NCBI GenBank assembly: GCA_018697195.1
Contig: JAGMWU010000028.1
Span: 5,895,487 to 5,959,486, forward strand
Origin: Certhia americana
Taxonomy: Eukaryota > Chordata > Aves > Passeriformes > Certhiidae
DNA length: 64,000 nucleotides
Reading direction: 5' to 3'
Every line of letters starts with the position of its first letter. The stretch's first letter is position 1. Both the position numbers and the translations under genes were made by a program. Positions 49,239-60,622 of this stretch are shown here, one piece after another. Below the pieces are notes generated by a model, which had not been told where the DNA came from, ran no database searches, and worked only from the letters and a program-made list of their open reading frames with translations.

Positions 49239-50640
49239 GTTTAGATTATAGGGTTTTTACTTCAAATGGTCTTGTAACTGAGCATCATCTGTCTGTATTT
49301 TAAATTCATTAGAATTGTAAAGACCCTGGCCACCCAAGCCCCCTCCCCAGCAGGTGTCTACAGGCTGACAAGGAGACATTTTTAATCCTGTTTTGCCTCT
49401 GGAGACAGAGTTGCCCACAGAAGGTTTCTTCTTCACCACCTTGCACCCATCTTGCAGCCTTTCTCTTTTAATTTTATTTTATGTCGGAGTGTGGACACCC
49501 ACCATCTTTACTGGAGGTGCTGAGGCTTTTCACACACACAGACCAGACTCTGCTGTGTATAATCAGCAGTTGTCTTGCTGCAAGCAACCGTGTCCTGATT
49601 ACAAACAGAGCAGTCTCAACTAGCAATGAATAAATATTCGTAGGTCCCAAAAGAGCCAGCTTCCCACTGACAAAAATAATTATGAATGAAACAGGCAAAG
49701 GGGAAAATTTAAAGAGGAAAATCTGAAAAAATAATTGGGAGTTGTTAGATAACATTTTACTAGAGGTTCAATGTGTCACAAGTCCCCCTTTGGGAAGGCC
49801 TAACATCACAGTTAGGGGAGGAAATGCAGACTGCAGCATCATATATCTATGCATAACTAAGTGCCTGCTTGAATTTGATAGCAGGGAGATAGTAATCCTA
49901 TTTCTGGAAATCAAGTAATTTATATGAAACCAATCAAGGAAGGATTTTATATATTTTGGCAAATTAAAAGTGATTCTTTAAACAACAACAGCTAGAAAGG
50001 GACAGTTTGTACAACAGTCATAGGGCCGTCATTGACCAATAATGCAACTTGCCTGGCATTTCCCCTGCTCTTTTCATTTCTATCTTCACCAAATTTTCAT
50101 ACCACAACATTACATCAGGACCATGACATTCAGGCTGGGATCACCCTCTGTGCCAGGACACGCATAAGAATCAAGCAAACAAATTCTGCTTGTTTAGACA
50201 TCCTCAAGGGAAGTTTTTTCAGGCTTCACAGCTCAGATCTCTGCCGACTTCATCTACCTGGGACACATTCCCAGTGTCTGCCAGGGTGACATGCAGCACA
50301 TGAGACCAAATCCTTTGTCTTCATCCCCATGGTAGAACTGCCCATGCTGGGACATGCCAAGTGAGTGAAGAGCAGAATCCCCTGCTGAGCAGTGAGGGAC
50401 AGTCCAGGTATCCCAAATCCAGGTATCCCAGTGTTAGTGTCTCCTGGGGAGGAGTAAGACATGCCTGCCTGCCCTCCTGCCTGTCCCCCTCCAGGCAGGG
50501 AAACACTGCCAATGAAGAGGACTCTGCTGCAGCTCATCCTTGCTGCAAGTGCCTGTCTCCAGTTAGGTGGAAAGCCTTCAGCAGGTTTCTCGTCCCCAGG
50601 GATTTTGGATGGCATTATGGCCCCAGTCTGGTTTCTACAA
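49239..50640. other. Unique intronic sequence, nothing recognised
   Basis: Contains only a small local duplication (CCAGGTATCCCA twice near 50405-50430). Confidence 0.45.
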
Positions 50641-50990
50641 AGTCACAAAGTCACAGAATAGTTGGAAGGGACCCATAAAGATCATCAAGTCCAACTCCCA
50701 GCCCTGTACAGCACCGTCCCCAAGAGTCACACCTTGGTCGCAAGCACATTGTCCAAATGCTTTTGAAGTCTGTCAGGCTTGGGGCCATGACCAATTCCCT
50801 CCCCTGACACAGTATCAGGCCAATCCCTTGGGTCCTGTCACTAGTAACTGAGAGATCAGTGTCGGCTACTCATTTTCCTCGCCAGGGGCTGAACAGAACA
50901 GCCTCAGCTGCTCCTCACACAGCTTCCCCTCAAGGCCCTTCACCATCTTCATTGCCCTCCTTTGATGCTCTCTAATAGTTTTATATCTAC
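50641..50990 (-). mobile_element. CR1 LINE 3' fragment
   Basis: The + strand reads AGTCACAGAATAGTTGGAAG, GATCATCAAGTCCAACTCCC, GGCTGAACAGAACAGCC and TTGCCCTCCTTTGATGCTCT, the minus-orientation CR1 order. Confidence 0.86.
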
Positions 50991-52478
50991 AATCTTATGT
51001 TCCCTATTAAATGCTGGATAAACCAGGTAAGTAACAGGCTGGAGCAACCAAAGACAAAATTTACAAAATTCAGTTCAAGGTGAACCAAAACTGATGTTCT
51101 GGGGCTTTAGTCAACCCCAAAGATTTCTTTTAACCTGAGAGAGAAAAAATAGTTTCACCTTCAGGTTATTTCTTAACATTTACCCTTTTACTTCGGGTAA
51201 AGCCCTAAAAGCAAATGGTATTTCAGGTTATATTTACTTTATTGCCAAAGATGCCTTTGGTGCTTGAGCCTTATAAAAAAAACCAGAGTTTCCTCAGCAA
51301 AAAAATTTGTCAATTTCAACCCAGACTTTCAAATCTCCTTTCCAAGATTCTGTGAAATGATCTAATGTTCAGAAACATCCCAGGAACCCTTGACACCTCT
51401 TTTCCTTGATCTAGAACCCTTCTTCAACAGTCAGAGAAAGGCCTGGTTCCTCTGGCTCCTCCTCAAGGTTCTTCACTCCTGCCCATGATTCTCTGATTCT
51501 GTCTTCTCCCTCATTAGATTTAGCCCCAGTAGCCCAGGGTCCCATGGAGGAGAGCTGGTGTTTCACACCTTTCACAATTCCTCCTCTTTCTGTTCCTCTC
51601 TTTTAACATCACCCCAGGCTCCTCCTGGAAGTGAACTTTCACAGGAGTCAGAGATCAGCTAGACTCATGGCTGAGCTTGTGCATGGAGCTGGGACTCAGC
51701 CAAGGAAAAGGAATAATGGGAAAGGGGAAGCTACAAAAATGGGTGGATGAAGCACATGTATTCCATGAACAACAAGGACAAATGTGCCTGGTTTCTCTGC
51801 TGTGGAGCCCTGCAGATCCAGGTTGCTGGGCCCTCTCCAGCCCTGAGTACATTAGTCCTCTGCACACATCCACACTGGGTGGAGGCCTGTGAGGAGAACA
51901 TGAAAGCAGGTGGCATATGAGGGTCCTGAGGACAGCAGAGCCATCACCCAAGACAGCCAAGACACCCAGCCAGGCTGTGTCCCTCTGGGCATTTCTGCAC
52001 TGGCTCACGTCTGCTCCTGACACCAAATATCTCCCCATGGGATCAGAGGGAATGCTGTGGTTGGGCACAGCTGAGGAATTGCTGCAGCTCACTCCCTGTG
52101 TCTGGGTAAAGTTACTTTCACTGCCAGTGCCTCACCTGTCCAGCAATGAGAGCAGGCCCTCAGGTGTGCCCTGTTAGCCATTTGCTTTTACTGAGAGCTG
52201 CTCAGGAAGGTGTTGTGAGACCAATTAGTTCTCATGCTCAGGGGATGCCCAGAGACCAGATTCTCCAGACTCAGCTGCCTTCGAAGAGGCGATGGGAGAA
52301 GGACCCTCAGTGGCCATGCACTAGTCTGTGCTCCCTTCTGCCCCCACCAGCCTCCACCTACAGAGACAGGAGAAGCTGTGTGAGCACTCGCCAGACTTTC
52401 TCTCCAAAGAAAACCTGCAGAGATAGAGGTGTTCAGAGCTGAGCCTCACACAGGCAGGGAGCAGCCCAGCGTTTAGTA
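50991..52478. other. Unique intronic sequence, nothing recognised
   Basis: No repeat or exon was identified. A minus-strand open frame of 145 residues has no recognisable domain. Confidence 0.45.
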
Positions 52479-52540
52479 TGTCTCCTCTTTGTTTCTTTCC
52501 TTTTTTTCCTTCTTCTTTTCTTTCTCTCTTTTTGGCAGCA
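52479..52540. repeat. Long pyrimidine tract ending in TTTTTGGCAG
   Basis: About 55 bp of almost pure C/T followed by GGCAG, which looks like a strong splice acceptor on the + strand. The sequence after it shows no LRR coding, so it may be a decoy or belong to an unrecognised alternative exon. Confidence 0.7.
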
Positions 52541-52760
52541 GGAAGATTGTTTAAAGTTGCTAATAAATTCCAGTTAATGAAGCCTGAAAAGCCAGAGCTG
52601 GGAGCCAAGAGAAACAAGAGCAATCAGTACAGAAGGAATAGAAAGAGATCTTGAAAGCCGGCCTGGGAATAATAACATGTTGAAATGTGTTCGCCGGCAA
52701 GGGCTTTGTTACCGCGCTTTGAATCCAAGCACGAGTGCTCGGTGCCAAGAAGAGAAACTG
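52541..52760. promoter_or_regulatory. Candidate conserved non-coding element
   Basis: Repeat-free block with TAATAAATTCCAGTTAATGA, GAATAATAACATGTTG and a CpG-containing core (GTTCGCCGGCAAGG). The mix of AT-rich words and retained CpGs is unusual for neutral intron. Confidence 0.22.
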
Positions 52761-54160
52761 CAGCCAAAGGCAGGTGTTCATTGCCATTCACCTCTTGCTT
52801 CAGGGCACAGCGGCAAGATCAGACCCCTTCCCAGCCACTGGCTCTTTCACCTGCCTCTTCTCGGGCCCCGAGGGCAGAGGGACTCACCGTCACGTGGAGT
52901 GCCGTGGAGTGTGTCGAGGCAGCACAACAGGCTCAGCACCACACGCTCAGGACTTGCTGTGGCCTCCTCTGCCAGGCTGGGGGACCAAGAAACAGCACAA
53001 AAGCAAAATGAAATAAAATGCAGGCATGTGTGCTGGGAATGTGAATGCAGCAGCCCTCTTCTCCTTCCTTGCACCTGTGAGGGAACCCCCTTCTCACTCC
53101 TCTTCCAATGTGGGTCCAGAGCCCAGTGGAGCCTTCACAGCATATGGGGCACCAGCACTGTTCTTGGGTGCTCTTGCCTGCTGTTAGAGCAGGCTCCCAG
53201 GCATCTGGAACATCCACTCTGGGAGGGTTGCCCACCACAGGGTCTCACTCCAAGGCAATGTCACTCTTGTAGGAGGCAGCACTGCAGTGATGCTGGCAGT
53301 GGGACATGACTCCTTCGGGAGCGACCGCTCTTTCATGGAAGGGGAACTGGCATTTCCGGGCAATGCTCACATGTGTTGGCACTGTAGTGAGGAGCTCTTT
53401 CTGCAGCAGTGCAGTAATGTGTCTGAAGCAGGGGATGCCTGAGACAGGAGCTTTGGTGGGTTTCCATGACACATCAGGCAGGAGTGGCCTCTTATGGAGC
53501 CATAAACGCTTGTAGGGCCATGACCTTGCTTTGCCATGCTGAAATCTGGAGGCAGAATCAATGCTCCCTTGGTAGTCACCTTGCCTGGCACAGCCCTCTG
53601 TTCCCAGGTGGCCATAGCTAAAGAGCTGCAACTCTGAATTCTTGGGCTCTATGTCTCCCCCAGGATTCTGCACAGCTCCTGTGCAGAGAAGGCACCAGGG
53701 TACAACCCGCTGGCAACAAGGAGACCAGCTCTGGTTCATCCAGGACTTTCTGTCCCCCTGGCTGGCACCAGTCCTTGGCAGAGGATGGTGTTGCTCATCA
53801 ATTCAGTGGGTGAGCAAAAGCACAGAAAGAGTTAAAGGATAATTCCTCTAATGAAGCCTTCCAGAGGTCATCCCTGTGCATGGTATGAGGACTGTCCTTA
53901 GCACTGGTTGAGGTGCAGGTGAGGACAGGAGAAAAGAGCTTCTAAAGGATTGTCTATCATGAACATTGACCAGTGAGGCTAAAATATTGCAGCTGCCCAA
54001 ATCAAATTCAAGATGTTTTGAAAATTTAGAGATTTCCATTCTATTTCTACTCCATTTAGACCAGGAGGAGTGTTCAGCAACTGAAAAATCCTTGCTAGCT
54101 GGGATAGCCAGCCCCAGTTTTCCTGAAAAGTGCTTTCCATATGACTAACTCTGTTCTGGG
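52761..54160. other. Unique intronic sequence, nothing recognised
   Basis: A minus-strand open frame of about 164 residues at 53245-53739 is present but matches nothing I know. Confidence 0.4.
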
Positions 54161-55864
54161 GTACCCCAAGTGGGGCACCAGAAGTAGAGTCAAAAGTGAA
54201 AACTCTGAAGGTTTGCGGGGAACAAACTAAAAACCTTTGCAGTTTATAATATAAAGAGATGGAGTGAAGGTGTTCAGTGTCCTGCTCATTAAGGAGTTGT
54301 GTCTTACTAATATTACTTGGCAAATGAATCCAAACTGGCTTGATATAAACATTCATGTGGGTTGAAAACTGGCTTGCGGACCATAAACAAAAGAACAAAT
54401 GCGATCAATCTATCGAGTTGGAACAGGCATTCGAGGGGGGGGGGGTACAGTGAGCAGAGCTAGAAACAGGCACAGTCTTCTCCTCAGGGATGGAGTGAGA
54501 CAGCAAAGACCACATTAGAGGCATCTTCAGGAGATGCCAAACTAGGACCAGCTGCAGATTCCTGCGTGAGAAGGAAGAGTCCAGGCCTGGCCCTTTTCTC
54601 AAATGTACCATGTTTTCACTTGTTGACTTAATTGGCTTCATTCCTGCTTTGCACCAGCACAAGAACAAACTCAGGCATGACATGGGGCCTGTGGTCCCCT
54701 GTGTGCTCAGGGGAAGGCCCAGGCTTGGCGTGATGACACTGTTTAGGCAAGAGCATGGAGTGTCTGGGCACACCGCCTTGAGAGTGTGAGCTTGAGAAAC
54801 CAACCCGAGCAGGAGATCAAAGGGGCGGCCGACACACTCAATAAAGGTTTGGCAAGGGGAGGATTTCACTGGGATATGGACACACATGTTTGTCCTGTCC
54901 TGCCAATGGGCAATGTTCCTGCCTCCTAATGTGACTGATAAGAGCATCACCGAGCTGCCTGAGCACCTGACATGAGCAATCTTGCCCAGCACAGCCTTCG
55001 GGCGTGCCATGGAAGTTGTAGCATGACCAAGAAGCCCAAGGAGGGCTGAGCCTGTGGTAACTGAACAGCAGCAACCATATGGTGGTAAACCATGAGTTTG
55101 CTCCAACTTGGAGTGTATTGGGAATGCAGATCAAAGCCTGGAGGAATGTTCCCAGAAATCACGGGAGTGGTGGAAGGGAGGCGGGGGCACAGAATCTAAA
55201 ATCCACCACGAGTTTTCTGGAGCAAGCCAGCCATATCCAGCTGCCACCCTCCCCTTCTACCTGCCCTTTCTCTCCTTCTTCTATCAGTCACTTTAAGTCC
55301 AGAGCTTTCTCTTTCTCCCAACCTTATGTCACGGTGCAAATGTCAGGACAGCAGCACATACCACTGAATCAAATCTATCCTGAAAAGAGACCTGATCAGC
55401 CCTAGAGCTGAGCTCATGTGCTGTGGACCAGAAATTCAGCCCTGCAAGAGCAGCCCCTCTTCCCTGTGCTTAAGGCAAAGGCAGTGCCTCCTTGTCCTTG
55501 GTGGGGTTATTCACTCAAGTCTCCTCCACAGAAGGAGTAAATTAAGAGCTGTCTCAGGGGATGTCACACTGGCAGCATCACTTCAAATGTTATTGTTCCA
55601 TTTTAAATGGAAAGGAAGGAACCATTTGACTGCATTTCCTGTGGGATCTGAATTCTGCAGATATATTCAATGGGTGCCTGTCTGCCAAGCAGGGGAATTT
55701 CTGGAGAGTTTGAGTGAGAGGGACAGAGGGGAAACAAGCACTTGGAAGACTACCAAGTAACCATGGACAGAGGAAGGGTCACACACAGGAAAACCTTTAT
55801 GTCTCGGGTCTCTTACATGAACTGGCACAGGAGTTAACAGCAGGAAAGCAAAGAATGGTCAGGA
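54161..55864. other. Unrecognised stretch, possibly a retroviral leader remnant
   Basis: GGGGTACCCCAAGTGGGGCA near 54158-54177 resembles the junction between an avian ERV LTR and its primer-binding site, but no tRNA match could be assigned. The sequence after it (to about 54420) does not look like ordinary coding DNA. A run of 11 G lies at 54435-54445. The remainder is unrecognised. Confidence 0.25.
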
Positions 55865-56313
55865 AGATGCTCCAAGAACTGGAGCCTCTCTGCTCTGGAG
55901 CCAGGCTAGGAGAGCTAGGTGTGTTCACCTGAAGAAGAAACAGCTCCAGGGAGACTTTAGACCCCCTTCCAGTGCCTGAAGGGGCTCTAAGGGAGATGGG
56001 GTGGGACTTTGGACACGAGCCTGAAGTGACAGGACATGGGGGAATGGCTTCCCACTGCCAGAAGGTAGGGATAGGTGGGATGTTGGGGAGGAATCAAATA
56101 GGGAATTGTTGTTCCCTATGAGGGTAGGGATGCCCTGGCACAGGGTGCCCAGAGCAGCTGTGGCTGCTTCTGGACACCTGTAAGTGTCCAAGGCCAGGTT
56201 GGACAGGGCTTGGAGCATCCTGGGCTGGTGGAAAGTGTGCCTGCCCATGGCAGAGGGTGGAATGAGATGAACTTTACTGTCCCTTCCAACTTAAACTGTT
56301 CTGTTGTTCTATG
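55865..56313 (+). mobile_element. CR1 LINE 3' fragment (about 450 bp)
   Basis: ATGCTCCAAGAACTGGAGCC, TCTGCTCTGGAGCCAGGCTA, GCCCAGAGCAGCTGTGGCTG and TCCCTTCCAACTTAAACTGT, ending GTTGTTCTATGG. Plus orientation. A short duplication (GGGAATTGTTGTTCCCTAT) replaces part of the usual middle. Confidence 0.87.
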
Positions 56314-58866
56314 GCATGTTTCCAGTGGTCACCCTTTCTACTTGACAGGACACCCCATTCCTGATCTGCCCTTGGACCGGTGGGACAGCCATGCTCCCTT
56401 GCTTGGAACACCTGGCTACCACTCCTAGCATCATGCTGCACCTGTCCTGGGGCGTCTAGCAAACCTCCAAACCCCACACCTCCAGACCCTGTGTGCATGT
56501 CCCAGCTGCACACCCCTCTACGAAAGTGAAAACTCAGCCCATGTGCACAAATACAGACATGTCCCACCTCCCAGTCCCTGCAAAGAAATGAGCAGAGCCC
56601 ACCTTGAACCCCAATGACACTATCAATTACCTTGGGAGGTGAGTTCATAGTAGTGGTTGTGATTGGTGCCTCCCTTTGTGTCTGCTCCTGGCTTGGCAGG
56701 GAACTCTAACCCTGGGGAGAGGAACTGGTCTGCCTCCGTGGCAGGGAGGAGGGAAAGGTATGGTGAGAAGAGCCAGAGGCCAGAGGTGAGCCAGGGACAA
56801 GGCACAGTCTCAGTGCAACATGGCCAAAGACAGAAATATTTCCAAAAACAGTGAGGCATGAGGCCCTATCTGGGGCTGGGGGATGCTTTGGACCTCTAAA
56901 TTCACCTGAGACTGGACCCAGTGAAACCAGGGCATCTACTACAGAGTTATTTTCCCCCTTATGTTCTGTGTAACCCACCGTGCTGAGATGCCACAGGCTG
57001 GCTCTGCTATGTGTCCCACCAGCATCTGGGGCTCCCTGCCACCGTTCTGGGGCCAGCAACCCCAGCTTGGGCTCCATTTAAGCTTCATATTCCTCTCCTG
57101 CTAATCCTGGAGGTCCCAGATCCTTTTAGGGACCTGGCAAACACTCAAACACACTCAGAAAAGTGAACAGAGAGGCACGGAACTGCCAGGAAAGGAGCCG
57201 AGAGGCACGTTTAGCCCGGAGTAGGTGTGAGCTGCTGGCAGTGGAGGCTGGGGGAGCCCGGAGCTCCGGGGAGGTGAGGGCAGACAGAGCCAGGCAGGAT
57301 GAATGCAGGGAGCAGGCTGAGGATGCCGTGCAGGAACACCTCCCCTCCAGGCAAGCACTCCAGCCTCCCGGACAACACTCCCTCCCATGTGGAAATCAGC
57401 AATCAAAAGGAGCAATTACCCCAAATCACAGCCCCCAAGTGACAAATAGCCCAGCCTGCCAGGCAGATCATGTGCTGCTAGAGGCAGGTTACAACCTGCT
57501 CACACACATTAAAGAGAGGACCCTGTGCTGTTTATGCTGTCAGAGGCCTAATTATGGGAGCAATTTTCTACAGATTCCCGAGGGAAGAGACGAGAGGGAG
57601 AGCGCTGGGGAACCCACACGCGCCTGCTCTGCCACAGGTGAGCACGGCAGCCTAAAACACCTTGGTCCCCTCGGTGACCTTTGCAGAGCCCTGGTTTCCA
57701 AGCACTCTACTTCCAGCCAGGATTGCATTGCTCAGCCTCCACACCTGTCTCCTTCCTGGACAACATGCCTAAAAAGAAACAAGCTTTGTCAAAGTTTAAT
57801 GAGTACCTTCACCAGCGTCTATGCCCAACATCTTGGGCCTGGTTTGGGCTTTTTGTGAGAGGGAAGATGAGCCTGGTCACAAATGATGTTCACTGTCCCT
57901 GTTTTGGAGATGCAATATTCCACTCCATGTCAAGTAGACAAGTTTCTTGCCCAAATTTAACAGCAATTTAGGGTCTTAATCAGGTTGTTGAACCTGTCTT
58001 CATGATTTTTGGCTGACGGGTGCTGGGACTTCATTTGTGTTTGTCCTCATGGGTTAAACAGGAGGAGAAAGAGAAAAGTCACCTCTTCTGAGGTCAAGCC
58101 TCGATTCAGGAGTCCTGCACTTCACTCCTGGCTCCACCACATGCCCTCACCATAGTCCTCATGATAACAGTGATGCAGTTTCTAATGTCAGTGAAAAATG
58201 CAAATACCTTCTAATTCCCCAGCCTGCTCTGGGCCTTGCTAAAATTTGAGTTCTAAGATCAGGTGATACTGTACAATGGCAAATCCCATGGGTTTCCTTC
58301 AATAAATTCTTTCAGTAAATTCTGACTATTCTCCCCTGCTCTTTGCTCTATATCCCATTTTCCATTGTGATGCTGCTCTTTGCTTCGTCTTCCTCTCCCA
58401 TGCCTTTGCCCTCATTCATCAGCCAGGATTTAGGGACAGTCCTCCCAGGGCCACACATGAGCAGAAATAGCTCTCCCCTGCTCCACTCTCTCTGCCAAGG
58501 CCTGGCATAGAGCAGGGTCTGTAGGTTGGTCACCACCTGTGCTGTAATTTCTGTGGACTGGGGACCTCTGTGTCTATCCAGGAAATGGCTTTAAGCCATA
58601 AGCTGTCTCTGGATGCTGAAAATGCTGGATTCAGGTCTGTCAGGAGTTGTATGTAATGTTTTATGTAATGTATGTAATGTTCCACAGGCTGGGTGAGGGG
58701 ATGATGTGCAGCAGCTGCCCGAGCTCAGGATTGTGGCTCAGCTTGCAGGTGCTGCAGCTTCTTCTCAGGGAGCAGTGGCACGATGGACGAGTTGTTAAGC
58801 CTCTGCAGACAAGGGACTGTCATCACAAGGATGTTGACACATGACGGGCTCTTCTTTTCACTGCAG
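56314..58866. other. Unique sequence up to the second LRR exon
   Basis: 57160-57640 is GC-richer, with several CpGs and a CCTAATTATGG motif, and may be regulatory. 58649-58681 carries three copies of TATGTAATGT. The last 20 bp form the acceptor of the exon at 58867. Confidence 0.4.
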
Positions 58867-58938
58867 ACGCCTCTCTGGAAACCAGATCTCCAGGATCCCA
58901 GGGGAAGCTTTCTCTGGCCTCTACAGCCTGAAGATTCT
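58867..58938 (+). CDS. LGR6: LRR exon of an LGR-family receptor (probably LGR6 exon 3)
   Basis: This second 72-bp exon begins with the A that completes the split Leu codon left by the exon at 47270-47341, so the two join in frame. It reads RLSGNQISRIPG, then EAFSGLYSLKI, and ends with CT before a strong donor GTAAGT. The acceptor is TTTTCACTGCAG. The sequence is one 24-residue LRR of the extracellular horseshoe. RLSGN, IPG and AFSGLYSLKIL match LGR6 much better than LGR5, which as I recall has RLAGN, IPK and AFTGLYSLKVL (about 20 versus 15 of 24 residues). The intron to the previous exon is 11,525 bp. The next exon lies beyond the window. Nothing in the exon suggests a pseudogene: no stop, intact splice sites and intact phase. 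Confidence 0.82.
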
Positions 58939-60529
58939 GTAAGTAACTTGCTCCTCTCTGCAGGACAATCCCTGTCCCTGTCTCTCCCCAGCCCCTGGCA
59001 CTGGCCACTGCAGGGACTTGCAGCCAGCCTGAGGGGATGCAAAGCTACAAGGAGGTGTGGGGTCAGATGTTAAACCCACACTGGCAAACATGCCCTGTGG
59101 TGACTAGGGAGCTGTGTCCCACTCCACAGACTGTGAGCAGGTCCCCCCAGGGCATAGTGTGATAATGTGCCCTGGGAGAATATGCAGAGGTTCACATTTT
59201 GCATAAAACTCACCAAACCCCTCAAAAGTGGTGTCCCCCAGTTGTGGAGTCCAGACCCCAAACTGGCCCCCGTATGTTCCACTGTTGTGTCAGGGCTGGG
59301 TTGGAGCAACTCGAAGATACTGCATTCTGGCAGGTGCTGGGGAAAGAGCCTGTGCTCTGTCCAGCTCAGTTGTCCTCACCACAAATTTCTTCATGGCCCA
59401 GGAGGCCTGTGCAAGGTTCTGCAGTCACCTGGGAAAGGTGAGATCCCTGGACAGTCTGACCTCAGGGATCCCAGCCTGCCTGCAGAACAATGGAGGTAGC
59501 TGGACCCAGGAGCACTGCAGCCATCAGGCCATGCCTGGGATCTGCTAACCCTGCTTTATAAAGGCCATTGCAGGCAAGCTACCCACCCCTGCTGTCTGGT
59601 GGGGAAGGTCTAAGAGACAAAGCTCCTCTGGAAACTTTGGAAGCCACACTCAGCTGAGCTGGTTCTACTGTGGCACCTACACTCACATCTTCCTACAGGT
59701 CATGGTGACTCACTGTTCACTCTGCTTTTTGTATCCATGTGACAGTCCTCAGGATCTGTGCAGGATATTGAGGTGGGAGTCCCTTTCTCCCTAAGGAACC
59801 ATCTTAAAAATCTTCTGCAATAAACATTTCATCCCCAAGGGGATGTTTTGAACTCAGCCACAATGTGAAATTGTTGTAGCTGGTCCAGTTTATGCAGAGA
59901 GAGCAGGTACAAACCTGCTCCCAGGATTAGAGAGTATAAGGCTGTTTACTACGTCTTCTGAAGATGTAAAGTATGAATCCTGCCCTAAATCTCAGGGCTT
60001 AGAGATTTATCCATCCCCTGCATTAGGCAACAAATCAAAGGAACTGAGGAAAAACCGCAGCTCTCCCACCCAATTTCAACAAGAGGAGTCTTCTACTCTG
60101 GGGACGCGGGAGCTTTTAAAGGTGCTTTTGATCAATTCTATTTGTGTCAGGCCCAGGTAAGGACTAATGCAGCGTTACCAGAGCAATGCCTCCCTTCCAG
60201 AGCCCACAGCTCAGCAGGAAGGGGAGGGTGTGCTCTGCCCTCCCACCCTGGGGCATGGGCTCACTGACACAGCCACAGGCAGCACAGCAGGGACATGCTC
60301 ACCAGTGACCCCAGAGCAAGGAGATGTTGAAAAGTTCAGGGCATTTCCATCTGGGAAATAGTTGCATCGGGAAACTTGCTCCAGACTGTCTTCTGACAGC
60401 TGGAGTTGGTGTCCTCATGCTGCAGGATGAGCTCCTTTGCTCTCAGCCAAGCTGTGCCCAGTGACACAGAGTGGCATGTGGTTTGTCATGTCCCTCTGGC
60501 TGCAGCACTGCCTGAAACTAAACCATGGT
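58939..60529. other. Unique intronic sequence, nothing recognised
   Basis: No repeat or exon was identified after the donor. Confidence 0.45.
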
Positions 60530-60622
60530 TTAGGGACATGGTTTAATGGTGGAGTTGGCAGTGTTGGGTTAATGATGGGACTCAATGATCCCAGAGGGCT
60601 TGTCCAGTCTTGATGATCCTAC
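60530..60622 (+). mobile_element. CR1 LINE tail (GGACATGGTTTAATGG subtype)
   Basis: TAGGGACATGGTTTAATGGT, GTTGGCAGTGTTGGGTTAAT and GACTCAATGATCCCAGAGG are the last 90 bp of the same CR1 subtype as the copy at 12505-12912. Plus orientation. Confidence 0.84.

Larger units (their letters stand above)
47342..58866 (+). other. LGR6: Intron between the two LRR exons
   Basis: This complete intron of 11,525 bp runs from GTGAGT to CTGCAG and is phase 2, splitting a Leu codon CT|A. It contains a CR1 split by a solo LTR, two more CR1s, a long pyrimidine tract and two candidate conserved non-coding blocks. No internal exon with LRR coding capacity was recognised, and direct joining of the flanking exons gives an uninterrupted LRR register. 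Confidence 0.78.

Noticed and set aside
53245..53739. Minus-strand open frame of about 164 residues
   Set aside because: I tried it as a retrocopy (histone, tubulin, sperm-tail proteins) without a convincing match; no splice-site or retrocopy structure.
54405..55106. Minus-strand open frame of about 233 residues
   Set aside because: No recognisable domain, its C-terminal Pro run comes from a G11 homopolymer, and one frame of this length among 128 kb of strand sequence is not surprising.
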